From Whalleya microplaca (lineage: Eukaryota; Ascomycota; Sordariomycetes; Xylariales; Xylariaceae): 64,000 nucleotides of DNA. Positions 33,068-44,056 of this stretch are shown one piece after another (positions within the stretch are counted from its first letter, which is position 1; each line of letters starts with the position of its first letter). Location of the stretch: NCBI GenBank assembly GCA_022497155.1, contig MU385722.1, positions 1 through 64,000 of the forward strand, in the 5' to 3' direction. Under the pieces are notes generated by a model. It saw only the letters and a list, made by a program, of their open reading frames with translations. It made no database searches and was not told the origin of the DNA. The position numbers and the translations under genes are program-made.

Positions 33068-34588
33068 TTACGAACCAGCTTCTGCGCTTGAAATGTTCCT
33101 CCGCTTCACCAACCTCACCCACCTCCTCCGCCTCCAGTCACCTCTCCTGCTCTCGGCATCCTCGCCCTCCTCCCAACTCGGCTTCAATAGCGGCGCCTTC
33201 CCCTTCTCCTTCTCCTTCCCCTTTACCGGGATGGGTTGTTCCACCACCCCGACCTTATCCGTCGCGGCCTGCTCGTCGAAGATATCGTAGACCCACCTCT
33301 CGCCCTCGGTCTCGATCTCGACGCCGGTGATGATGCGCTCCTCCACCCACTCGCGGCTCCACAGGTCCAGCGCCCACTTCTTCTCGCTCCACTCCCAGCC
33401 CTGCGGCGGCATGACGTCCTCGAAGAAGCGCGTGCCGACGGGCCGGTCCCCCGCGATGCGGCCCGGAGACAGCGGGTCGTACGGCGAGGCGCTGAACAGC
33501 CAGGGCTCCCACTCGCCGGCGCCCGACAGGCGCTGGAGCTCGAAGATCTCGACCTCGCGGGTCTCGGGCGCGCTGTCGAGGATGATGTCGCTGCTGACCC
33601 AGCTCTCGACCCAGCCGCGCGCCTTCTCCTCCTGCGGCACCACGTGCTTGCGGTGCGCGGTCTCGAGCTGGCGCTGGATGGCCGGGTGGCCCGAGCAGGT
33701 GGCGGCCCAGCCGAGCGCGAGGAAGATCAGGCGCCACGGCAGCACGTTGGCGGCGATGCTCATGAAGAGGCAGGCGGCGAAGAGCGCGACGAAGAGCGAG
33801 CTGCTCAGCGCCTCGTCGCTGAAGTTCGTGCGCGGCACCACGAGCGTGATCACGCCGTCGTGCAGCTGGCTGAAGTCCTCCATGCCGTTCTGCAGGTCGC
33901 GCATGTTGCGGAAGAAGTCGCGGCTCAGCTCCTTGACGGGCTTCACCGTCAGCGCGGGGGCCAAAGGCGGGCCCTGCGGCGAGTACCCGATCGCCTGCTC
34001 GCTCGAGTTCGACAGGTTGCTGCTGCTGCTGACCTCGGCCGCCGGGTGGCGCGCCACGAAGCTCGGGATCAGCACGCTGATGAGCAGGATCGCGAGCGGG
34101 AGCAGGGGCAGTAGGTATGGGTCCAGACACACGAAGGTGTAGATGGCGAGGAAGGAGAGCGTGTGCGTGGGCCGCCGCCACGAGAGAAGTCGGATCACAC
34201 GGGCTTGGAAGACGAAGACCACGCCGATGCGCGCGTTGAAGCGCCGGAAGTTGTTCGACATGGTGGTCAGGTTGAAGTTGGGGCGGGCCACGCCGGGGCC
34301 GCCCTTGTTGGGAGATTCATCCTGCGGAATCGCCGCGTCATCTAGGGGCATCACCTGGGCGAGCAGCCTCTCGACTAGGAGGTCTTGGATCTTCGCCTTC
34401 TCTTTGAAGGCGGAGAAGTGCCCCCTTAGACCCTTGCGCCGAGATGGGGTCTCGGTATCCGCATGTTCGGCTCCCTGTGATGCCGGAGTTCCCGGTGTCT
34501 GTGATCGGGCTGGCGTCGACCCGTCGAGGATTATACTGGGGATCGGTTCGTCCCTATTGACGAAGGCATCTGGACTATACTCATCCAT
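33068..34588 (-). CDS. Dysferlin-domain peroxisomal membrane protein (Pex23/Pex24-family peroxin)
   Basis: A single exon of 506 residues. The ATG at 34,588 (MDEYSPDAFVNRDE) is chosen; the 12 in-frame codons further upstream start only with GTG. A Ser/Pro-rich N-terminus precedes a basic patch and two hydrophobic blocks, at residues ~141-185 (LLPLLPLAILLISVLIP) and ~258-303 (LFVALFAACLFMSIAANVLP). The C-terminal dysferlin-type domain starts near 348: EIFELQRLSGAGEWEPWLFS, then PPQGWEWSEKKWALD, WVYDIF and RRRRWVRLVKRR. The paired Trp/Arg pattern of DysFN/DysFC is clear. Family members regulate peroxisome number and size at ER-peroxisome contacts. Its GC-rich coding strand casts long empty frames on the other strand, which were ignored. 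Confidence 0.85.
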   Translation of the reverse strand: MDEYSPDAFVNRDEPIPSIILDGSTPARSQTPGTPASQGAEHADTETPSRRKGLRGHFSAFKEKAKIQDLLVERLLAQVMPLDDAAIPQDESPNKGGPGVARPNFNLTTMSNNFRRFNARIGVVFVFQARVIRLLSWRRPTHTLSFLAIYTFVCLDPYLLPLLPLAILLISVLIPSFVARHPAAEVSSSSNLSNSSEQAIGYSPQGPPLAPALTVKPVKELSRDFFRNMRDLQNGMEDFSQLHDGVITLVVPRTNFSDEALSSSLFVALFAACLFMSIAANVLPWRLIFLALGWAATCSGHPAIQRQLETAHRKHVVPQEEKARGWVESWVSSDIILDSAPETREVEIFELQRLSGAGEWEPWLFSASPYDPLSPGRIAGDRPVGTRFFEDVMPPQGWEWSEKKWALDLWSREWVEERIITGVEIETEGERWVYDIFDEQAATDKVGVVEQPIPVKGKEKEKGKAPLLKPSWEEGEDAESRRGDWRRRRWVRLVKRRNISSAEAGS

Positions 34589-35128
34589 CCTAACCCAGTT
34601 ATACCTCTCCGAGCTGTTGCTCACGGAGCGGACCGCCTAGATATCGTGGACCTATACCTCACTGTAAGGCTGTATGTACGATGACGTAAGAATATGAATA
34701 GAAGCTGCCCGCTGGGCTTTTTAATGAAAGGTTCGCATTGTTCACTCTATACTATATGAGTGTAGTAACTTCGATTCTTTGATAGCTTATACAAAAGTAA
34801 ACATCGATGAGATGTATGAGGTGTATGAGATGGATTAGACCGAAAGTGTCACATGCAAGAAGCTGAGGTCCGGTTAGTTGGCATTCGCGAGTGTTGTACA
34901 TTTCGTTGTTATGCACCTGTACACAGTAGCAGTTGATGATCAGCGGATAGTGCATAAGTAGTGGGGCTCAAGCCAGTACCGATTAGCGGGGTGTGCAGGG
35001 GTAAGGCTTGTACCTACAGGGGGAGCTTTCAACAAAAATATTTCAATCTTTACATGTACACTTACATCTACATCAGCCAGCAACAGTGAGCTCGCTCACG
35101 ACAGACACGTCCACCGCCAGCAGACAGA
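34589..35128. other. Divergent promoter between peroxin and rrp4
   Basis: A 540-bp interval between two divergent starts. A short CAT-rich microsatellite-like stretch lies at 34,800-34,840. No specific regulatory motif was assigned. Confidence 0.5.
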
Positions 35129-36320
35129 ATGCCAATCACGATCCTCCAGCCGGTGCCTCTACCGGCCTACAACCCTCGAAATGCCGGCTACGGTTCTGGG
35201 TCCGACTCCGACTCGGATTCAGACGGCGGCGCCGACCTCGAAGGCGACATCTCCATGACGCGCCCGGCCAAGCGAGCTCGACGGACTGACGATGCCATTG
35301 TGACCCCTGGAGAGATAATCACCGAGGATCCGCAATGGATGCGGTAAGAATCTCTCTTTCTTCCCCATCTCCCACCCTCAAAGCAACCCACAGCTCCAGC
35401 AACGTATCTAAATATATGGAGAGCTAACACACTTCTCCCATCCCAGCGGCCACGGCACTTACACGACGCTCGACCCCCCCACAATCGTCTCCTCCGTAGC
35501 CGGGACCCTCTCCAAAACCAACAAACTGCTCTCAGTGCGTCCGCTGCGCGCGCGCTACACGCCCGAGATCGGGGACCTCGTAGTCGGGCGGATCGTCGAG
35601 GTGCAAGCGAAGCGGTGGCGCGTGGACGTGGGCGCCAGCCTACTCGCCCAACTCCCCCTGAGCGCCATCAACCTCCCCGGCGGCATCCAGCGCCGGCGCA
35701 CGGAGACCGACGAGCTGCAGATCCGCTCCTTCTTCAGCGAGGGCGAGCTGTTGGTCGCCGAGGTGCAGCAGCTGTACGGGGACGGCGGCGCGGTCCTGCA
35801 CACGCGCTCCCTCAAGTACGGCAAGCTGCGCAACGGCGTCTTCGTCGCCGTGACGGGGACCGGCGGCGGGGGCGGCGTGGTTCGGGCCCGCCGCCAGGCG
35901 TTCACGCTCGATGTCGGATGGGCCGCGGGCGGCGGCGGCGCGGCGGCCGATGATGCCGAGAAGATCGATGTCGTGCTCGGCGTCAACGGGTATATCTGGA
36001 TCAGCAAGCACATCGAGGGCGAGGGCGCGGCGGCCGAGGCCTCGGGCCCGGGCATCACGCGCATCGAGGAGAGCGTCGGGTTGAATGTGTATTCGAGCCA
36101 GAACGACGCGATACCGCCCGAGACCATGCGCGAGATTGCGCGCGTGCGCGGCGTCATCGAGGCCCTGGTCCAGCATGGGCTGAGGGTCGATGAGGATATG
36201 GTCGTCCGGGGGTATCACGAGGCGGTCGAGTTGGCGAGGGGTGATGGGGATGGGGATGAGACGCTCTACCTGGGCGGCGAGAGGGGACGGAGGCTGGCTG
36301 ATGCTCTGGCGGGCCGGTAG
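35129..36320 (+). CDS. rrp4: Exosome complex cap subunit Rrp4
   Basis: Two exons, 35129-35343 and 35447-36320, give 362 residues. The donor is GTAAGA and the acceptor TCCCAG, with Arg split across the junction (QWMR-GHGTYTT). Rrp4 is one of the three S1/KH cap proteins of the RNA exosome and guides RNA to the 3'-5' nuclease in nucleus and cytoplasm. [20 protein letters not shown] is the conserved N-terminal domain. The S1 domain follows with [18 protein letters not shown] and [11 protein letters not shown]. The KH domain carries [14 protein letters not shown]. An acidic Ser/Asp run and an RPAKRARR basic patch near residues 25-55 are disordered, and Gly-rich insertions occur within the KH region. 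Confidence 0.93.
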
Positions 36321-36917
36321 GTGGGAAAATGTTGGACTGTAACGAGTTGATGAGAAAAGTCTACGTCTGGAAGCTACGTCTGGAAGGGGCGATGATACCA
36401 ATTGGGCTATGTAAGCCTTGCATTAAATAGGGATAAACTAGGACGCCCATATAAAAGATATATGTCCACGAGATCTCTATGCATATTTTAAGATAAACCG
36501 CGAGACGTCATGAACTAGGCATTTTCACTTTGGTGGTCAGGTGGCTTGTTATCCACACACCCCTTGCTTGACTGTTATACATATAACTTGATATATTACC
36601 TAATAGACACCCCGTCTGTGCCGCGAACAGACAGTTATTTTGTTGTAATTACTTCGCAAAGGCTACTCTAAGGACCACTCTGCTCAACAGAGGAGAAGAC
36701 GACACAGGCCTCGTAGGATCCAGCAAGTTTATTACGGATGTGTTTATATACATCACAAGGTCGAGTCCGGTGATCCTGGACGACACTCTCAGAGTTTTGC
36801 TTTGGGGGCTGCTCCTTGTGATTGGTTAGCTCAGCCCAACCACACTCGGTAAAAAAAAACAACAAGGGCCGCCTCTGCTAACAGTAATAACTTCCCCGCG
36901 GTGGAGGGAGTTCGCAG
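36321..36917. other. Convergent gene-free interval
   Basis: Downstream flanks of rrp4 and the aldehyde dehydrogenase. No feature was recognised. Confidence 0.45.
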
Positions 36918-38581
36918 CTACGATCTGCGATACTGGACCACCGAAGCATAGCCCACGGCGAGGACGAGGAGCCATCGGAGCAACGCACCTTTGGCGGAGG
37001 CACCGCCGCCGAGCCCGAACACGAGCCCCAGCCAGTAGCGGGCGCGCGAGATCGTCTTGCCATCGCGGTCGAAGTCCGGCGTCGCCCGGTTCATCCACAT
37101 GAAGCGGTTGAAGTCGGGCGTCGAGTACGGCAGGTACCGCACGCGCAGCAGCGCGTCCATCCACCCGGGCGTCGACACCACCGTCCGCCGGTGCGTGAAG
37201 GTGTCGAACGAGGCCCGTCCGTGGTACGAGCCCGTCCCGGACTCGCCCACGCCGCCGAAGGGCAGCGTCGCGATGCAGCCGTGCATGAAGGAGTCGTTTA
37301 TCGAGGCGCCGCCTGAGGTCACTTGGTTGAGAACTGGGGAAGTAATGGTTAGTCGGTCACATTGCTCGCGTATGATGGGGAACTGGGGATCAGGGACTCA
37401 CCTTTTTCATTCTCGGCTTTGGAGCCGAAGGTCACGAGAGATAGAGGGGTCGGGTCGATCTTGTTCATCATCTCGATGGCTTGGTCTACGTCGTTGCACT
37501 CGATGATGGACCAGATGGGGCCGAAGGATTCTTCCGTCACCATGGGGTCGTCAAGCGAGTCGACGAGCACGACAGTTGGTGCAATGTATAAGTCGGACTT
37601 ATCCGTCTCTCCGCCCATGACGATTTTGCCTTTCGTGGTGTCGAGCATCTTCTTGATGCGATCGAATTGCCGCTCGTTAATGATACGAGCATATTCGGGA
37701 CTTGCCTTGGGCCCGTCGGGGAAGAACACCTTGTTGGCCGCGTGCAGGTGTTTGATGAAGTCCTCGACGAGACCTCTCTCGATGACGACGTAATTGTGGG
37801 AAAGGCAGACTTGGCCGGCATTCATGGTCTTGCCCCACAGGAGACGTCTGGCAGCCAGAGCCAGGTCGGCAGACTTCGAAATGAAAGCAGGGTTGCGGCC
37901 ACCGAGCTCCAGGGTGACTGGCGTAAGAGTCTCCGCTGCCTTCTTCGCGATGATTTTGGCGACGGCAGGGCTTCCAGTATAGAATATCTTATCCCATTTC
38001 TCCTCCAGCAACGCGGTCGTCTCTGGCACGCCGCCGTTGACAACGAAGAATGACGACGGATCAAGGTACTTTTCGACCATCTCCTTCATGACCATAGCGG
38101 TCGCGGGTGCATTCTCTGACGGTTTTATAACAGCAGTGCACCCCGCAGCAATGGCACCGATAAGGGGGGTGAGAGTAAGCATCATAGGGAAGTTATAAGG
38201 ACCAATGATCAGTACAGTCCCCAGGGGCTCCTTCTTGATACGTGGTTTTAGGGGTGAGAAGGTCAAAGGATAGTCGAGGTCTCTGTCGTCCTTCACCCAC
38301 GTCTTCACTTTCTTGAGAGCAAGATTGAGGTCATTGATAGCATGACCGATTTCCGAGAGAATAGCATCCTGGGGCGGCTTTCTAAGATCCTGCTTCAAAG
38401 CAGCCTGAAACTTCTCGGTGTAGTCATTGAAGCCCCAGTAGAGCTTCCGCAGCTGTGTAAGACGCCATTCGACATCTTTCGTCTTGTGAGATCGATACGA
38501 CTCGCGGGCCGTGGCAGCGATTTTGGCAATGCTGTCTAGTGAGGCCGTCTCGTATGCAGGAATCTTGATATCAGACGTCAT
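36918..38581 (-). CDS. Membrane-anchored fatty aldehyde dehydrogenase (ALDH class 3)
   Basis: Two exons (complement 38581-37402 and 37333-36918) give 531 residues; Val is split across the intron (ENEK-V-LNQVTSGG). It oxidises medium/long-chain aldehydes to acids with NAD(P). GTVLIIGPYNFPMMLTLTPL and VIKPSENAPAT form the cofactor region, with FYTGSPAVAKIIAKKAAE downstream. Catalytic Glu225 is in TLELGGRNPAF and nucleophile Cys259 is in NAGQVCLSHNY. ESFGPIW and LPFGGVGESGTGSYHG are class-3 signatures. The C-terminus ends in a hydrophobic helix (LLRWLLVLAVGYASVVQY), as in Hfd1/FALDH tail-anchored enzymes of ER, lipid droplets or mitochondria. All catalytic residues are present. Confidence 0.93.
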
Positions 38582-39843
38582 GGCTGCTAGTTGCTATTAT
38601 ATCAAGGTTGAAGTAAGGGAAGAAGAGATGACTGGGACTTGTAATGATGAAATGAAAATTATGCTACTGAAGGTAAAATGTAAAGGAGGGTGCTTAAGGG
38701 ATGAGTCGATGATTGTCAGTGATTGTCAGTGACTGTTGATGATGAAACTTAGATGGCTTGATCAACTCGAGTTGCCTAGGAGTTACCACACTTATATACG
38801 TGCTACGGATGAAGTTGGGTAATACTAGCAGGTGAGACAGTCAAGCCGTTGACCGCAAGGATAGAGACGGAGGCGGGCAAATTAGTCAAAACGAAGATGA
38901 GAAGCTGATATCAAGTTGCGCTCGCATTCGTCTTCAAAATTGATGTTATTGGTGCAGGGGGTGGACAATGTAGCCTACCTGGGTAGCAGCCGAGGTTCTA
39001 TACGACCTTGATCGCGGAGTGGCCACGGAGTCGGTGCTCAGAGCGGACCCACTGCGTACTGGCGATGACGTAATTGGACAAGACCAGGGGAAATATGGGC
39101 CTGGCATATGTACGGAATAGCATAACTAGGTACGCATACCGGTTCAGTTATTGTTATTATATACCTATATTCCGTACCTGGTTGTTTGATATCGACTTCA
39201 TTATACGCTTATGTCTATTATCCGAATTATACATCGACCGTCCCCGACGCCTTCATAGGACCATTCATAATAATACGTATAAACAATAACTACAAATGAC
39301 CTATCCAATATGTAAACCGTACATTAGATGTTGCAGTGTTAGCATACGGATTCCATGTCCATGGATGAATACTGAGATTGATAGAGGCAAAAAAGCTAAA
39401 ATCAACTGACATAAAACGAATGGAGTCCGCGGAACCCGTATTGGTCCGATGAAGTTATACTTGCCCAATTGCTTGTCAAGTTCGCAAGTTGAATGAGCTG
39501 AGGCGGTAGATAAGCCACTATGTAGACATATGCACGGAATAATCTGTGGCGCTTGTCAGGTATCGAACTTTAGGCACGAAATAGGTACCTAGGTAGCTAT
39601 ACCTATTTGGGTTAATCAATCGGTGCACGAACCAATCCGATTGCTTGCCCTAAGATCGATAGCTGCCCCGCTTCTTTTCGATACACCAAAAAGTTCCAGT
39701 CGAAAATCTCACGGTCGATTTTAATTTTTTTCTTGACCACCGCAACTTCAACGCCTCACAAGCAACATTCCACCCTCAACCACCACCTTAACTTCTAGGC
39801 GCAGGATTTGACTTCTTTGCGTTCCACGAAATCATCAGTAGCA
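38582..39843. other. Divergent promoter between aldehyde dehydrogenase and rpl22
   Basis: About 1.26 kb without a supported gene. Two copies of GTGATTGTCAGT-like text occur at about 38,715-38,735. The final ~130 bp before the eL22 ATG are pyrimidine-rich, as in ribosomal-protein gene leaders. Confidence 0.45.
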
Positions 39844-40448
39844 ATGGCTCCCCAAACAGTATGTATCACATGACACCGCTTTGCTGTTGGCCTGGTCTCC
39901 CTGGCACCCACAGCTAGAGATCATGGCGTGAAGCAGTAGGCTAAGGTCAATTTCCATCATGTAGAAGAAGCCCGGCAAGCAGGCCAAGACGACGAAGAAG
40001 GTAAGTTATCCACCATGCTCCTCCAATGGTAACCTCCAGCGCCAAGTATTCACACTGCCCTTTAGTTCATCATCAACGCCCAGCAGCCCGCTAGCGACAA
40101 GATCTTCGACACCGCCGCCTTCGAGAAGTTCCTGCAGGACAAGATCAAGGTTGAAGGCCGAACAGGCAACCTTGGTGACAAGATTGTCATCCAACAGGCT
40201 GGCGAGGGCAAGATCGAGATCATCGCCCACAACGAGCTCTCCGGCAGATACCTCAAGTACCTGTGAGTAACCCTCTATATCCATGCCTACAACGCAGCAT
40301 GCTAATATCGGCTACTCCCAGGACCAAGAAGTTCCTCAAGAAGATGCAGCTCCGTGACTGGCTTCGTGTGGTCTCGACCTCCAAGGGTGTTTACGAGCTC
40401 AAGTTCTTCAACGTTGTCAACGATGAAGCTGATGAGGATGATGATTAA
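39844..40448 (+). CDS. rpl22: 60S ribosomal protein eL22
   Basis: Four exons (39844-39858, 39965-40000, 40066-40262, 40322-40448) give 124 residues, close to the usual ~121-130. Exon 1 encodes only MAPQT and exon 2 the basic string [12 protein letters not shown]. Exon 3 starts [20 protein letters not shown] and includes [17 protein letters not shown] and LSGRYLKYL. Exon 4 gives [20 protein letters not shown] and ends with an acidic DEADEDDD tail. These are diagnostic for eL22, a peripheral protein near the exit tunnel of the large subunit. Tiny 5' exons and early introns are typical of fungal ribosomal-protein genes, and introns often aid their expression. Confidence 0.95.
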
Positions 40449-40662
40449 ACGGGCACATTGTGGATTTGGATCATGGAAAATTCGGGGAAAAGGCATGGAC
40501 TAGACATAGGACAAGCGTTATTCGCACTATCGCAGATAGACTCGGATTCCCGCGAATGAACTGAACCAGTGCAAACAATTACTATTGCTTTTCTAGAGTG
40601 GAATTTGTGACCGTACCCCGATATGTCGTAATTCATATATCTATTTCCACGTATCCTATATG

Positions 40663-41734
40663 CTACGGTAAAGCCCTCATGACGCCCTCAAATGCGACCA
40701 ATGCCATTGCATTGGCAGGGAACGCTCGTAAGAAGCATGGCAGAAATCCTCTCCAATATCCCTTAACGCCTCCCTCTCTATACACAGCCTGTGCCGCCTG
40801 CATCCAGTTGTTGAACCTGGGTGTCCCATCTCCAAGCTTCCCGCCCAGAGGATCCGTCATGATGCGTTGCTTCACGGCATCGCTCGGATAGCTCGTGAGC
40901 CAGAAAACCTGCGCGCTGAGCCCGCCCGCCCAGAAATTGATCGCGGGCGCGCTCATCGCTGTCCGCTCCTTCATGATCCTCGTGAACACGTCGTAGGAGC
41001 CCCACCAGAAGAAGAAGAACGAGCGGAACAGCAGCGTCGCGAACAAGCCCCTATACACGCCGCGCACGCCGTGGGCCCCGTAGATCTTGCGCACGCAGTC
41101 CACGGGCCCCGCGTACAGCCTCTCCGCCTTGCGCGCCGCGTACTGGATCTGCAGACGCGCCTTGACGTGCTCGACGGGCGCCGCGATGAAGCTGACGGTG
41201 CAGCCCGCCAGCACGCCCGCGACGCCGTGGCCGACCGGCGGCAGGTGCGCCGCCGCGTGCGAGGTCGCCGCGATCGGCCCCTCCCTCTCGGGCGGCGGCG
41301 GCGTGCCCGCGTGCGCGGGCACCTGGCGCACGAAGACGTGCTCCGCCAGCAGCCGCCGGTACACCGTCAGCGACCCCAGCATCACCGAGTCCATGAACAT
41401 CCAGCCGACCAGCGGCGGCGTCGCGCCCTTGTACAGCCCGCGCACGCCCTCGTGGCGCAGCGTCTGCACCACGCATTGGAGCGGCCCGCTGAAGCGTGTC
41501 GTGTCGGTCGTCTGCAGGCGCACTTTGACGGTGTCGAAGGGGTGGCCGACTGTGGGGGTAATGAAGGTCTGCGTTAGTCTGTCTTGCCCAGTGCTTGGCT
41601 GCTTGGGTGCTCGGGGGTATTCGGTGGACGATAGACTTACCCGTCAGCTTGGCGATGCCGGAGAACACACCAGCCACGAATCCTCGGTAGTTTTTGCTGA
41701 CCTCCGCCGGCTTCTGCTTCTGGTCGGCCGCCAT
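40663..41734 (-). CDS. Mitochondrial carrier (SLC25) family protein
   Basis: Two exons (complement 41734-41641 and 41549-40663) give 326 residues; Val is split across the intron, restoring the first carrier signature (TVGHPFDTVKVRLQ, the PxDxxKxR motif). The repeat-3 signature is YPSDAVKQRIM. Repeat 2 contains AAPVEHVKARLQIQY. Six membrane helices are expected in three ~100-residue repeats. GFLPCFLRAFPANAMALVAF is typical of the carnitine/ornithine/Ymc group, but substrate contact residues are not assigned here. The position beside eL22 looks like a conserved housekeeping neighbourhood. A His/Pro/Gly-rich insertion between repeats 1 and 2 is longer than usual. Confidence 0.9.
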
Positions 41735-42121
41735 GGTATATCGGGCTACATTGGGGGATGGGGAAGCGGGTATGTTTCTTACTGGGGAGAACGGTGAGGC
41801 CGACGAAGCTCCAGGGAAAGTTTTTCGGGTTATTATTAAGCTTCCCGGACTTTACGTCGGCGTTAATGCCGGGATTGGCGGGTCGAACTCTGACCAGCGA
41901 TCTACGCTTTGACGAGCTCCGTGGATTACTCCGTGCCGTCTCGAATAACTTCAAGTCACTACACTCTGTCTCCTGCAAAAGTGATATGTTCATTCCCATT
42001 AGAGCTCTGAGGTTCATGTTGCTATCATGGATGAGATGTGGATCCTATTAACCGTCCAATACGTCCTGCTTACAACTTGAGTCGTGTTGAGGTCGTGCGA
42101 ACAGCTCTTTCTCAATATCGT
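41735..42121. other. Gene-free interval
   Basis: This is upstream sequence of the carrier gene and downstream sequence of the small unknown gene. No motif-bearing frame was found. Confidence 0.45.
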
Positions 42122-42610
42122 CTAGCTGACCACCTTGTAGTCCAACTTGTCCCAGTGGACGATCTCAACTCCAAAATACGCAGCATCATGCTCTCTCAGG
42201 AACAACACAATATCCTTACACGCCTGCGTCCATAGCTCCAAATCCTCTGCTTTGAACCCTCTATCCCTCTCGTCCCAAGCTACCACCATGATGGTCGGCA
42301 CGGATGCATGATCAGAGCCGCCCACCCGTCGGCTAGCGCCTTCAAACTTGATCGACCACTTCTCTCTCAGGGCCGCCTTCGACCCCAGATACCTATCCTT
42401 TTCTCTCAGCGCTTTGACCGCGGCCTCGAGGTCCCCGCTCAGTTGCCGCTCCCCGTCCTGCGCGGTCCAGGCCTCGAGACCGGGGTAGCACACCCGCTGC
42501 TCGTGCGCGTGCGCAAGGGGGGCGACTTCGGCAGCGGTCATCCACGCCTCGTTCCGGTTCTGCGGGACCGGCGTGTTGAAGCCAAGCGGGAAGGTCTGCG
42601 CCTTGTTCAT
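42122..42610 (-). CDS. Unknown small protein, 162 residues
   Basis: A single open frame from ATG at 42,610. It has an even, globular composition with amphipathic helices: LSGDLEAAVKALREKDRYLG, VPTIMVVAWDERDRGFK, ELWTQACKDIVLFLREHDAAYFG. Codon use is normal for GC-rich genes here. The pattern of a beta strand (TIMVVAW) followed by a helix and a VEIVHWDK strand suggests a small alpha/beta domain. I do not recognise the family. No signal peptide or membrane helix was seen. An unrecognised upstream exon in 42,620-42,900 cannot be excluded. Confidence 0.55.
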   Translation of the reverse strand: MNKAQTFPLGFNTPVPQNRNEAWMTAAEVAPLAHAHEQRVCYPGLEAWTAQDGERQLSGDLEAAVKALREKDRYLGSKAALREKWSIKFEGASRRVGGSDHASVPTIMVVAWDERDRGFKAEDLELWTQACKDIVLFLREHDAAYFGVEIVHWDKLDYKVVS

Positions 42611-44056
42611 CGGGGCTAATGGACCGGCCGGTACCGGTGTTGCAAGAGCAGGCAGAATCGTGTTCGAAATTGGCGAGGAAGCTTAGCGGCTGGGGGCTGA
42701 TGGTTGGGATTGGGGTCGAGAATGAAGCTGGCACGGCGGGACAGAAGGTCAGCTTGACCGTAAGCCGAAATGGGCCTTTTTGAGGCAGCGTTGCAGCCAT
42801 GCTGACGCTTTCGGAAATAGTTCGTTGGTGAGCGCACGTCGGTGGGTATGTTGAAAGAGCCAGGCGTTACGCCAATCAACAAGAGGGCTTTGTCTATCAC
42901 AGCACCGTACACATCCAGACATATTGTCTAGCCTTGATTGATCTCTTCATAGTAGCCTTGTCTACGCATTCTTGCTTACGACCTATCATGACAAATAACA
43001 GTAAAGGGCATGCTAAACATTACCATTGCCTCAATGCGCCTCTGCGTCGCTTCGTCCAATACTACCCTTCATCGGCGGTGACGGTAGAGCAACAAGGCTA
43101 TTGTGTTATAGGAACCGATTATTCAACAATGCTACAAAGTATACCCATCACAATGAGGAAGAAGCAAGTTCAACTTTGCCGACGCGCTTTATATATTTTA
43201 CTATTAATAATGACTAGATGTTGTAAATTTACTAATGAAGAAGACTTCACGGAGTAGCTCTGTCTCCCAAATAGTGTCAAAGTCGCTTCTAAATATGACT
43301 CCTAGACTAACCATTATACCTACCAATATTCAGTGCCAGTAGATCGCCCAGCTTGGTTTTAAACAGGATTAGATATTGAAAGGATATACTCGTCAACTAG
43401 TATTTTACAGTGAGCCGATGATTTATTGCTATGTTGGGATTAGTAAATATACTTATGAGTCCTCATCCGCGCATGGCTTTCGTGCCTCGATTCGTGAGTT
43501 CTGAGTATTTTTAACCATCTCAAAGATCAACCCCAGCCATTTCTCAATACCGCCCGGAGTACAGCGCTTAAACCATGCCGGTATTCCGAGTTTTCCCGCT
43601 CTAGGTCCTACCATTGATCCACGACTTGGTGATCGCGATGTCGATCTGACCTGATTGGTACAGCCATATCTAGGAGGTGATATTGGGGCAGTACCTAGTT
43701 GCCTATTTGATGGCGAAATATATTATCAGCCATTGATGTATGTAGATACGGTAGTATATGGACCACGGAAGGCTTACCCACCGCGCCACCTGCTTCTACA
43801 TTGCAGGTCTACGTCCCTATTGGGTAAAATGCAGCCAATATCTATCGTGGAAGCTACACCGAGATATATACTGCAGCATACCAGCAGGCACCCCGCCACA
43901 ATTAGGCCGTAAGGTTGAATTCTGAGAGTCCTCGTGTAGGGCTACGGCTCGTTTTAAGCGGAACCCATATAATGCGATGGCGACTTGCAATACATTCCAC
44001 CCAGCTAGGTCACCATAATCGCATAGAGTCCCGTTATATCGCTGTGAATTATCATC
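42611..44056. other. Gene-free interval
   Basis: About 1.4 kb with only short frames lacking motifs. It probably includes the promoter of the NLR gene at its right end. Confidence 0.4.

Noticed and set aside
33236..34181. Long plus-strand and second minus-strand frames inside the peroxin-like gene
   Set aside because: They are GC-rich shadows of a gene with a clear dysferlin domain; composition is Arg/Ala/Pro noise.
36826..37164. Extra minus-strand frame over the aldehyde dehydrogenase C-terminus
   Set aside because: It overlaps a well-supported exon in another phase and lacks any motif.
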